A stretch of DNA of 64,000 nt from positions 1-64,000 of the forward strand of contig CANRNE010000005.1 in assembly GCA_947631925.1 (NCBI GenBank). Reading direction: 5' to 3'. Made by a program: the position numbers and the translations under genes. Positions 16,975 to 25,165 of the stretch are shown in pieces. The notes beneath the pieces were generated by a model. The model saw only the letters and a program-made list of their open reading frames with translations, searched no databases and was not told the origin of the DNA. The DNA is from an uncultured Clostridia bacterium (lineage in GTDB: Bacteria; Bacillota; Clostridia; Christensenellales; Borkfalkiaceae). Position 1 is the first letter of the stretch. Every line of letters begins with the position of its first letter.

Positions 16975-19900
16975 ATGAAAAAGAGACTTATTTTGTTGTT
17001 TGCTGCACTCACATCTCTGCTCCTCGCGCTCGGCATCTGTGCCTGCGCTCCCCGGGGCGGCGCTACGCACACGCACGAATGGAGCGATTGGTACGTCGTC
17101 GAGGAAGCTGGCTGCGAAAAAGTCGGGACGGAACGGCGCGACTGCTTGGCCGAGGGGTTTGAACACTCCGAAGACCGCGGAATTTCTGCGCTCGGGCACA
17201 AGGAATACACGACGGCGGAGCCGCGTGAAGCCGACTGCGAGACCCCCGGCTGGACGAAGGGGACGGCCTGCTCGGTCTGCCATGAGGTCCTCGAGGCGTC
17301 TGTGGAGATTCCCGCACTCGGGCACAAGTACGGCAAGCCGACTTACAATGCGGAGACGCACTCCCACACCGCCATCTGCGAGCGGGACTCGAACCATGTT
17401 CTCACCGAACTGTGCGATTTCGATGAGGACGTCCATGCGGCTACCTGCACCGCAGGCGGTTATACGATTTTCACCTGCAAAAACTGCGCGGGGAGCTACC
17501 GCGGCGCGGAAACTTCTCCGCTGGAGCACAACTATGAGGGTGCGACTTGGGAGCCTACGGAAAACAGCGCCGAGACGCACACCCACGTCCGTCTCTGCAA
17601 CACCTGCGGCACGCCCGACGTGAAGGATTGCTCCTTCCAATCCACGCCGCATGACGCCACCTGCGAAGACGACGCCTATACCGAGCACGTCTGCACGGTC
17701 TGCGGCGACCGACATACGCACGTGCAGGAGGGCTCTGCGCTCGGGCATGCGTATACAATCGTAAAGCCCGATGACAAAGACCCCGAAAACCACACCCTCG
17801 TCTGTGGGCACGACGGGACGCATACGAAGACGGAGCCCTGCTCCTTCTCGCCCGTGACGACGGATGCGACTTGCACCGCTGACGCCTACACGACATATAC
17901 CTGCGCCGTCTGCAAGGACTTCCACGTCGAGACGGAGAAGGACAGCAAGCTCGGGCATGATTTCGGCGGCTACACCTACAAGGGGAAAGTCGAAGGAGTG
18001 GATACCCATGAGCACAGCTGCCTGCGCACGGGCTGCGACGTCACCGAGAGCGCACCCTGCCAACTTGTGCCGATAGAGGATGTCCATCCCTGCACGCAGC
18101 CCCAAGGCATCGACCATGTCTGCAAGGACTGCATGCACACAGAAGAGGGCGAGGACTTGCCCCTTCAGCACGTTTGGGAAGAGACCTATACCCACTCCGA
18201 GGAGAACGACGTGCATCAACACACGCGCAAGTGCACGAAGTGCCCGGAAGAGGACGTCGCACCTTGTAACTTCGAGCATGTGACGACCGACCCCACCTGC
18301 CTTGCGAAGGGCTTCACGAAGCACACCTGCTCCACTTGCGGTTTTGTCTATCAGGACAGCGAGACGGACGAACTTACGCATGTCTGGAGCGGTTATACGC
18401 ATTCCGAGGAGAACGGCGTTCACAAGCACACGCGCACCTGCCTTTTGGACTGCGGCACGGAGGAGACGGACACCTGCGATTTCACGGAGACGGTGGTGGA
18501 GCCCACCTGCGAAGATGCGGGGAAGATTCTCCACCTCTGTAAGACCTGCAATCATTCCTATGAGGAAGAGGGCGAAGAGGCCAAGGGGCATTCCTACACC
18601 GTCTGGAAGCCCAACGGCGAGGGCAAGCACAGCAGTGTCTGCGGCAACGACCCGTCCCATGTCAAAATCGACGACTGCGAATACGAGGTGGAAACAAAGC
18701 CCGCGACCTGCACCGAGGACGGCGTCATCACGCACAGCTGCGATATCTGCCACGAAGTGCACACGCACAAGGGCGGCACCGCGAAGGGGCACGTCTGGGG
18801 CAAGCCCGTCTTTGACGGCGCCACGCAGTCGCATGTCAGCCACTGCGAGAACGGCTGCGGACAGACGCAGAGCACGGCGTGCGACTTCCACGAGAGCGAA
18901 AGAAAAGAGTCCACCTGCTCCGTCCCCGGTTGGGTGCGCTACACCTGCGACGTATGCGAGGGGACGTATGAAGTCAAGATGGACAGAAAGCCGCACGAAA
19001 TGGGTGATTGGCTCATTCGGAATTTGGGCGGAGACCTCTGGCACCATTACAGAAAATGCAACAACTGCAGCTACAATGAGGGCAGGACGTGCGTCTTCTC
19101 CTACCTCTCACAGGATGTCTCCTGCGAGGAGGACGGCTTTGAGAAGATGGTCTGCTCCATCTGCGGAAACACAGTAACCATCAGCACGACGCCCGCAACG
19201 GGGCATGAATATAACGCTTGGCATCATGACGACGCCAAAAACCAAGAGGGGAAGGACACCCATACGCATGAGTGCGTCCACTGCGGAAAGACGGAGACGG
19301 AGGTCTGCAACTTCGTGCCCGTCGCGGGAACGCACGCCTGCACCCCGTCCGAGGGAGTGGATACCGTCTGCGAGCAGTGCTATCACACCAACGACGTGCC
19401 CGACCTCGACCCCGTGCATACTTGGGGCACCTACACGCACAAGGTAGTGGGCGGGGTGCATTATCATGAGCATACCTGCTCGGTCTGCTCGGAGACGGAG
19501 AGCGAGCCCTGCGAACTCGAGGTGAAGACGAACGTTCCCGATTGCTTCACGCCCGAAGAGGTCACGACGAGCTGCCCCGTCTGCAAATTCTCCGACACCG
19601 TGGTCCACGGCGAAAAGCTCGGCCACGTCTGGGAAGAGGACAGCAGCAACGCCGCGGGACATACCCATCATTGCATTCTCTGCCAAACGGTGGAGACCGC
19701 GGAGCACGACTACGAGGACAGCAATATCTGTAAATATTGCAACTACGACGGCCTCACCTATAAACTCACGAGCGGCGGAAGGTCGTACGAAGTCGTGAGC
19801 GCAAGCAAGGTTCCCCATGCGGACCGCATCGTCATCGCCGAATTCTACGGCGACGAGGGACTTCCCGTCACCGCCATCGGCGTGCATGCCTTCTTCGACC

Positions 19901-21126
19901 ACGACCTCAAGGAAGTCGTCATCCCCGCGTCGGTGCTCACCATCGACCACGGCGCCTTCCGCAGATGTTCCAATCTCGAGACGGTCACCTTTGATGAGGG
20001 AGAGGAGGATGCCGAGGACCTCTCCGGGCTCGTCAGCGTGACTTCGATGGCATTTGAGAATTGCACAAAGCTCACGGAAATTCATCTTCCCGCAAAGGTG
20101 GAGAGCATCGGCGACAGCGCCTTCGACGGCTGTACGCTGCTTGCGACGGTCACCTTCCCCGCGGACCATGCGGTCTCGATGGGCGAGAACTGCTTCCGCG
20201 GCACGGCGCTCCTCGACAGCACGAAGTGGACGGGCGACACGCTCTATCTTTGCAACCATCTCCTCGGAGTCAAGAGCACGGTGAGCGGCAACTTTACTAT
20301 CCAAGTCGGTACGCACGGCGTTGCGGCAGGCGCGTTTGCGGACTGCAATCTCATCACGGGAATCGATATCCCGAGCAGTGTCCGCATCTTCGGCAAAGAC
20401 GCATTCAAGGGCTGCATTGGACTTGAAAATGTGGAATTCGAGGGCAAGATGGCCGATTGGTTCTCCATCGTCTTCGTAAGCGACCTCTCCAGCCCCATGC
20501 ACTATGCGAGCGGACTGCACCTTGCGGATGCGGTGGGCGACATCGTCATCCCGGACGGCGTCACCTCCATCCCTGCGGGCACCTTCAAGGGAACCGCCAT
20601 CACGAGCGTGGAAATCCCCGAGGGCGTGACGAGCATCGGCGCGCATGCGTTTGAAGATTGCCTGCAGCTTGCCACCATCAAACTTGCCGACAGCGTCCGC
20701 ACCATCGGAGAGGATGCCTTCACGGGTAGTCTCTTCTATACGAGGGAAAGCAGCTGGGACAAGGACGGTGCGCTCTACATCGGAAAGCATCTCATCGAAT
20801 TCAAGCAAGGCACGACATTTGAAAATAATGCCTACACCGTGAAAGAGGGCACGCTCACCATCGGTGCGTATGCCTTCCAAGGAACGGGAATTGTCAGCGT
20901 CACACTGCCCGTCTCCCTCGTCTACATCGAAAAAGAGGCGTTCGGGAACACGAGCAGCGGTACGCTCCAATACGCCGAATTTGCGGGCGGAAATTCCGCT
21001 TATTCGGGCGGAAGCTGGTTTGGACAGGGCATCATCGGCCGTCAGCTCTCGCCGCAATCGATGGTAAGAAATCAGTTTGCAAGCCAACTTCGGTTCTATT
21101 GCAATTGTTGGAGGCGGCTCGGATAA
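16975..21126 (+). CDS. Exported lipoprotein with about ten Cys/His-rich (CxxC) repeats and C-terminal BspA-type leucine-rich repeats
   Basis: Signal/lipobox 'LLLALGICAC'; repeats of 'C.F....ATC....Y..Y.C..C......E...LGH'; LRR_5-like 'AFxGCxxLxxVxxPxxVxxIGxxAF'. ORF start at 16936 overlaps the -10 box, so 16975 is preferred. Confidence 0.85.
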   Translation: MKKRLILLFAALTSLLLALGICACAPRGGATHTHEWSDWYVVEEAGCEKVGTERRDCLAEGFEHSEDRGISALGHKEYTTAEPREADCETPGWTKGTACSVCHEVLEASVEIPALGHKYGKPTYNAETHSHTAICERDSNHVLTELCDFDEDVHAATCTAGGYTIFTCKNCAGSYRGAETSPLEHNYEGATWEPTENSAETHTHVRLCNTCGTPDVKDCSFQSTPHDATCEDDAYTEHVCTVCGDRHTHVQEGSALGHAYTIVKPDDKDPENHTLVCGHDGTHTKTEPCSFSPVTTDATCTADAYTTYTCAVCKDFHVETEKDSKLGHDFGGYTYKGKVEGVDTHEHSCLRTGCDVTESAPCQLVPIEDVHPCTQPQGIDHVCKDCMHTEEGEDLPLQHVWEETYTHSEENDVHQHTRKCTKCPEEDVAPCNFEHVTTDPTCLAKGFTKHTCSTCGFVYQDSETDELTHVWSGYTHSEENGVHKHTRTCLLDCGTEETDTCDFTETVVEPTCEDAGKILHLCKTCNHSYEEEGEEAKGHSYTVWKPNGEGKHSSVCGNDPSHVKIDDCEYEVETKPATCTEDGVITHSCDICHEVHTHKGGTAKGHVWGKPVFDGATQSHVSHCENGCGQTQSTACDFHESERKESTCSVPGWVRYTCDVCEGTYEVKMDRKPHEMGDWLIRNLGGDLWHHYRKCNNCSYNEGRTCVFSYLSQDVSCEEDGFEKMVCSICGNTVTISTTPATGHEYNAWHHDDAKNQEGKDTHTHECVHCGKTETEVCNFVPVAGTHACTPSEGVDTVCEQCYHTNDVPDLDPVHTWGTYTHKVVGGVHYHEHTCSVCSETESEPCELEVKTNVPDCFTPEEVTTSCPVCKFSDTVVHGEKLGHVWEEDSSNAAGHTHHCILCQTVETAEHDYEDSNICKYCNYDGLTYKLTSGGRSYEVVSASKVPHADRIVIAEFYGDEGLPVTAIGVHAFFDHDLKEVVIPASVLTIDHGAFRRCSNLETVTFDEGEEDAEDLSGLVSVTSMAFENCTKLTEIHLPAKVESIGDSAFDGCTLLATVTFPADHAVSMGENCFRGTALLDSTKWTGDTLYLCNHLLGVKSTVSGNFTIQVGTHGVAAGAFADCNLITGIDIPSSVRIFGKDAFKGCIGLENVEFEGKMADWFSIVFVSDLSSPMHYASGLHLADAVGDIVIPDGVTSIPAGTFKGTAITSVEIPEGVTSIGAHAFEDCLQLATIKLADSVRTIGEDAFTGSLFYTRESSWDKDGALYIGKHLIEFKQGTTFENNAYTVKEGTLTIGAYAFQGTGIVSVTLPVSLVYIEKEAFGNTSSGTLQYAEFAGGNSAYSGGSWFGQGIIGRQLSPQSMVRNQFASQLRFYCNCWRRLG

Positions 21127-21150
21127 ATCCGAACGCCGGGGAGGGGAAGG

Positions 21151-22509
21151 ATGCCGTACGATATCTTCATATCCTTCAAAAATACCGATGCCTATGGCAG
21201 AGAGACGCGGGATGCCGCAATCGCCGAAGACCTGTTCCGTCGCCTGACGGAGCAGGGGCTCAGCGTGTTCTTCTCCAAGACCATTCTCGTCGAACAGGGC
21301 GCCGCGGCATATAAGGCCGCCATCGAGACGGCGCTCGACGAAGCGAGAGTGCTCGTCGCCGTGAGCACGGAAGTGGAATATATCAATTCCGAATGGGTGG
21401 CTTACGAGCGGGAAAGTTTCCATAACGACATCCTCTCGGGCAGGAAGAAAAACGCGTGCATCGTTCCCTACCTCCAAAATATTCACGACCTCGACGTTCC
21501 GCGGTCTCTCCGGAACTATCAGACATTCCAGATTGACGCAAGCCCCGCAAGCGACGTAGTGGACTTCATCAAGCGCTTTCTGCATGCGGGGGAGGGGAAC
21601 GGACAAGCCGTCGCCGAGGAGAGCGAACTCAGCCTCGTGACGGGGAAGCACCTCTCCACCTATTCCGCACAGACGCGGGAGGAGTTCAAACGCCTCAAAA
21701 TTCAGTCCGTAAACACGCGGGAGGCCGACTTCAACGCCCTCCGCTATGTCACGGAGCGCTTGGGGACGGACAAGGGCCTGCGCATTCTCGACATGGGCTG
21801 TGCCTACGGATTTGTCACCAAGGACCGCTTCAGCCGCTATGCGGGCGCCACCGTTCTCGGCGTCGACAGGGGGGAGGAACTCATCAATTTTGCGCGCGAG
21901 AACAATACCTTCGACGGGGCGCATTACGACGTTCTCGACCTCGAGTGCGAGGACTTCGAGGAAAAGATCGAGGCGCTGATGGAGGCATACAACATCGAAG
22001 AATTCGACATCATCTTCGCCTCTTTGGTGCTCCATCATCTCAAAAATCCGCAAAAACTTCTCCGCCGCGTGCGCAGATACCTCTCGCGGGAGGGCTTTAT
22101 CATCATCCGCGGCTCGGACGACGGCTCCATCCTCACCCACAACGACGACGGGCTCATACAGAAGATTCTCGACATTCATCTGAGCGCGGACGGCATCTCC
22201 GACCGCATGAACGGGCGCAAAATTTATTCCCAACTCATCAGTTCGGGCTATAAAAACGTCGTCATGAAGAGTTGGATTAAGGACCTCTCTGGGCTCTCCC
22301 TCGACGAGCGGAACGACGTCTTCTTCGAGCGTTTTGCCTATCGCAAGAATTACATCAAAAAGTTGGCGGACAAGGACCCGTACGACGCGAAGAAGCGCGC
22401 CGACCTCAAAAACATCACCTTTTACTTGAACGAGCTCGAGAACAAGTTCGACGACGAGACGTTCTGGTATTGCGAAGTGGACTTTGTCGGCATTGCCCAG
22501 AAGCGGTAA
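21151..22509 (+). CDS. TIR domain fused to a class I SAM-dependent methyltransferase
   Basis: N-terminal 'YDIFISFKNTDAYGRETRDAAIAEDLFRRLTEQGLSVFFSK...YINSEWVAYERESF'; C-terminal 'LRILDMGCAYGFVTKD...VLGVDRGEELINFAREN...FDIIFASLVLHHLKNPQKLLRRVRRYLSREGFIIIRG'. SD GGGGAGGGGAAGG. Confidence 0.88.
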   Translation: MPYDIFISFKNTDAYGRETRDAAIAEDLFRRLTEQGLSVFFSKTILVEQGAAAYKAAIETALDEARVLVAVSTEVEYINSEWVAYERESFHNDILSGRKKNACIVPYLQNIHDLDVPRSLRNYQTFQIDASPASDVVDFIKRFLHAGEGNGQAVAEESELSLVTGKHLSTYSAQTREEFKRLKIQSVNTREADFNALRYVTERLGTDKGLRILDMGCAYGFVTKDRFSRYAGATVLGVDRGEELINFARENNTFDGAHYDVLDLECEDFEEKIEALMEAYNIEEFDIIFASLVLHHLKNPQKLLRRVRRYLSREGFIIIRGSDDGSILTHNDDGLIQKILDIHLSADGISDRMNGRKIYSQLISSGYKNVVMKSWIKDLSGLSLDERNDVFFERFAYRKNYIKKLADKDPYDAKKRADLKNITFYLNELENKFDDETFWYCEVDFVGIAQKR

Positions 22510-22530
22510 CGTTGGAGTGGAGGGGCTGAT

Positions 22531-23397
22531 TTGGCGGAAGATGTGGAAAAAGCAGCAGAGGACGGGCTCGCTCTGCAAATCGAAGAGGGGCTGAGAAAGC
22601 GGTTCGCGCGGCGGCTCTTCACGCCGTTTGCGCGGGCAATCGTGCAGTACAAACTGGTGGAGCCGAACGACAAAATCGCGGTCTGCATCTCGGGCGGGAA
22701 GGACAGCTTTCTCATGGCGAAGCTCTTTCAGGAGCTCAAGCGGCACGACAAATTTCCGTTCGAGCTCGTCTATCTCGTCATGGACCCCGGCTACAGCGAA
22801 GAAAACCGTGCGCGCATTCGAAAAAATGCCGAACTTCTCAACATTCCGATTGAGATTTTTGAAACGAATATCTTCGAGAGTGTCGTCCATGTGGACAAAT
22901 CTCCCTGCTACCTCTGCGCGCGCATGCGGCGGGGGAGCCTGTACCACAGGGCGCAGGAGCTGGGGTGCAACAAAATTGCGCTCGGGCACCACTTCGACGA
23001 CGTCATCGAGACCATTCTCATGGGCATGCTCTACGCGGGGCAGATGCAGACGATGATGCCGAAGCTGAGGAGCACGAATTTTGCGGGGATGCAGCTCATC
23101 CGTCCGATGTATTTCGTGCGGGAGAAGGACATTCTCGCATGGCGGGACGCGTACGGGCTCGAATTCTTGCGCTGTGCATGCAAGTTTACCGAGGCCGCCT
23201 CCTGCGGGAGTGCGGATTCCAAGCGTCAGCGCGTGAAGGAGCTGATTGCCGCGCTCAAAAAGGAGAACCCGCAAGTTGAGCAGAACATCTTCAAAAGTGT
23301 GGAAAATATCAGTTTGAACACCGTTCTCGCCTACAAGGACAAGGATGGTGTGCGGCACGCGTTTGAGGATGAATACGACCTCGATTTCGACGAATAA
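22531..23397 (+). CDS. TtcA-family PP-loop ATPase (tRNA 2-thiocytidine biosynthesis-like)
   Basis: 'AVCISGGKDSFLMAKLF', 'CYLCARMRRG', 'LGHHFDDVIETILMGMLY'; TTG start with SD GGAGGGG. Confidence 0.9.
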   Translation: MAEDVEKAAEDGLALQIEEGLRKRFARRLFTPFARAIVQYKLVEPNDKIAVCISGGKDSFLMAKLFQELKRHDKFPFELVYLVMDPGYSEENRARIRKNAELLNIPIEIFETNIFESVVHVDKSPCYLCARMRRGSLYHRAQELGCNKIALGHHFDDVIETILMGMLYAGQMQTMMPKLRSTNFAGMQLIRPMYFVREKDILAWRDAYGLEFLRCACKFTEAASCGSADSKRQRVKELIAALKKENPQVEQNIFKSVENISLNTVLAYKDKDGVRHAFEDEYDLDFDE

Positions 23398-23421
23398 TCG
23401 ATACCATATTGGGGGTAATTG

Positions 23422-23916
23422 ATGAAACGCACAAAATTTTTTGTTCCGATTCCCATACTGCTCACTCTTCTTTTGAGCGGGTGCGTCTTCGATCCCTCCG
23501 AATTTTATTTCGAACGGGAGGAACTCTCGCGCGTCGTGCAGGTGCAGCTCGTCGACTATGAAAATCCCGCGCAGAAGGAGTTTTCGTCGTGGGTGCCCGA
23601 CCACATGGATGACCTCAAACCCGTCGATATCTCGAAATTCACGGTAAATAAGACCCTCGACGGGGGCAAACTGGACGACTTTTGCGACAAGCTGTGCGAA
23701 CTTCCCATACTGTATCGGTATTTTGCCTATGATTCGCCGAAGGGGGAAGCTATTCGGCTCAACTGCTCGGACGGGAATTTTTATCTCATCAACAGCGATG
23801 AAAATTCTTATATCGGCTACATCGGCAAGTACTCCGCGAGTGGCGAGGTCCTCGACTTCTACGGCTGTTTTGTCTCTGCAGAATGCACCGCAGAGCTGAT
23901 GAAATATTTCGAATAA
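23422..23916 (+). CDS. Hypothetical lipoprotein
   Basis: Signal peptide with lipobox 'LLLSGC'; no recognised domain. Confidence 0.75.
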   Translation: MKRTKFFVPIPILLTLLLSGCVFDPSEFYFEREELSRVVQVQLVDYENPAQKEFSSWVPDHMDDLKPVDISKFTVNKTLDGGKLDDFCDKLCELPILYRYFAYDSPKGEAIRLNCSDGNFYLINSDENSYIGYIGKYSASGEVLDFYGCFVSAECTAELMKYFE

Positions 23917-23932
23917 TCGCAAATTTTCCAAG

Positions 23933-23960
23933 AAAAAAGCGCCCGATCGGGCGCTTTTTC
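23933..23960. terminator. Bidirectional rho-independent terminator
   Basis: AAAAAAGCGCCCGATCGGGCGCTTTTT. Confidence 0.9.
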
Positions 23961-24006
23961 ACGTTTATGACGGATTTTTTTATGATATAAAATTTGGCGA
24001 AGGCGG

Positions 24007-24795
24007 TTAAAATCCGAGGCCAATGAGCTCGTCGCAGAGGGCGAGATAGAATTCGTAGACCCGCCGACGCTGCTTCTTTTTCAGGCTGTAGCCAATTATT
24101 TCGCTGTGGGAGAGGGAGCCGTCCAAACAGTCCCCGCGGTAGTGCGCGAATTTTGCGGATTCCACGGAGACGAGCCCGTCCGTCGGCCCGTCGCCCGCAC
24201 GGCGGGAAATGAGAAGGGGGATTGACATCAAGAAATCGTCGCGGCAGCGCTCGAGCGTGGCGGAAAAGCTCTGGCAGTAGATGGGCGCGGGCACGGTGAG
24301 AGAGTCAATCTCCTCGTTGGGCGAGGTGCAGAGCTGACGGCAGACGGTGAGCGCATCGGGATGGCGGTCGCCGAAGAGACGGTACCAGAAATTCAGCCAA
24401 AACGCGATGAATTTTTTGAGAAAGGGAGGAAGTCCGAACAGCCAAGTTGCGACGTCGGACCCCTTGTGCGGGGTCGAAAGGGTGGTGAGAGAGGCGACGC
24501 GGTCCGCCATTTCCAGCCGTGAAATCATGTATTTCGCATCCAAACCGCCCTTGGAATGGGCGATGAGGTTGATTTTCTCGGCGCCTTCCTCGGCGAGGAT
24601 GCGCGCTATCTGCTCCTTCAGCTGTGCGGCATTCCCCTCGATGGTCCCGAACCCGTCGGTATCGGCAAAATAGACACGGTGACCCGCTTCGCGCAAAATC
24701 TTTCCGATTCGCCCGAAGGACCGCACGACGGCGCTCTCCTTGACGGCGACGCCGTGGATGAGCAGGATGGGGTATTTTGTCTTTCGCTCGCGCAT
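24007..24795 (-). CDS. Alpha/beta-hydrolase, triacylglycerol lipase-like
   Basis: 'PILLIHGVAVKE...INLIAHSKGGLDAKYMIS...STPHKGSDVA'. Confidence 0.85.
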   Translation of the reverse strand: MRERKTKYPILLIHGVAVKESAVVRSFGRIGKILREAGHRVYFADTDGFGTIEGNAAQLKEQIARILAEEGAEKINLIAHSKGGLDAKYMISRLEMADRVASLTTLSTPHKGSDVATWLFGLPPFLKKFIAFWLNFWYRLFGDRHPDALTVCRQLCTSPNEEIDSLTVPAPIYCQSFSATLERCRDDFLMSIPLLISRRAGDGPTDGLVSVESAKFAHYRGDCLDGSLSHSEIIGYSLKKKQRRRVYEFYLALCDELIGLGF

Positions 24796-24928
24796 GGCAG
24801 TTTGATTGTATCACACTCTCAGCAAAAAATCAAGTCCGCGCGGAGAGAAAATCATGCCCGGCAATCGGGCGGGGTGGTTTATTTCGGAAAAGGACTTTCG
24901 CGGCATAAACCGTCGCGCCTTTCCGACA

Positions 24929-24977
24929 TAAAAATCAACCTAACCCAAACCACTTCATCATGGTTCGAATTAGGTTG
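24929..24977 (-). terminator. Terminator of tRNA-Leu
   Basis: Minus strand CAACCTAA-TTCG-AACCA-tgatgaag-TGGTT-TGGG-TTAGGTTG-ATTTTTAT. Confidence 0.6.
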
Positions 24978-24981
24978 AGGT

Positions 24982-25068
24982 TGGTGCCGGTGGTGGGGGT
25001 CGAACCCACACGGTATTGCTACCACTGGATTTTGAGTCCAGCGCGTCTGCCAATTCCACCACACCGGC
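24982..25068 (-). tRNA. tRNA-Leu (anticodon CAA)
   Basis: Minus strand GCCGGTG...CTGGA-CTCAAAA-TCCAG...GGGTTCGACCC...CACCGGC-A-CCA. Confidence 0.94.
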
Positions 25069-25130
25069 GCAGTTGCAAAAAAAATTATATCCGAAATTTC
25101 AAGAAAAATCAAGTGATTTTCCCGATATTC

Positions 25131-25159
25131 TTGCAAAAATTTGCAAGGCGTGTTAAAAT
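25131..25159 (+). promoter_or_regulatory. Predicted promoter ending 6 nt before the polA ATG
   Basis: TTGCAA, 17-nt spacer, TGtTAAAAT; ATG at 25166. Confidence 0.6.
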
Positions 25160-25165
25160 GTACTT

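Noticed and set aside
19108-23931. 1607-aa minus-strand ORF spanning several genes
   Set aside because: Antisense shadow over the LRR, TIR-methyltransferase, TtcA and lipoprotein genes, all of which have clear families, SDs and signal peptides on +.
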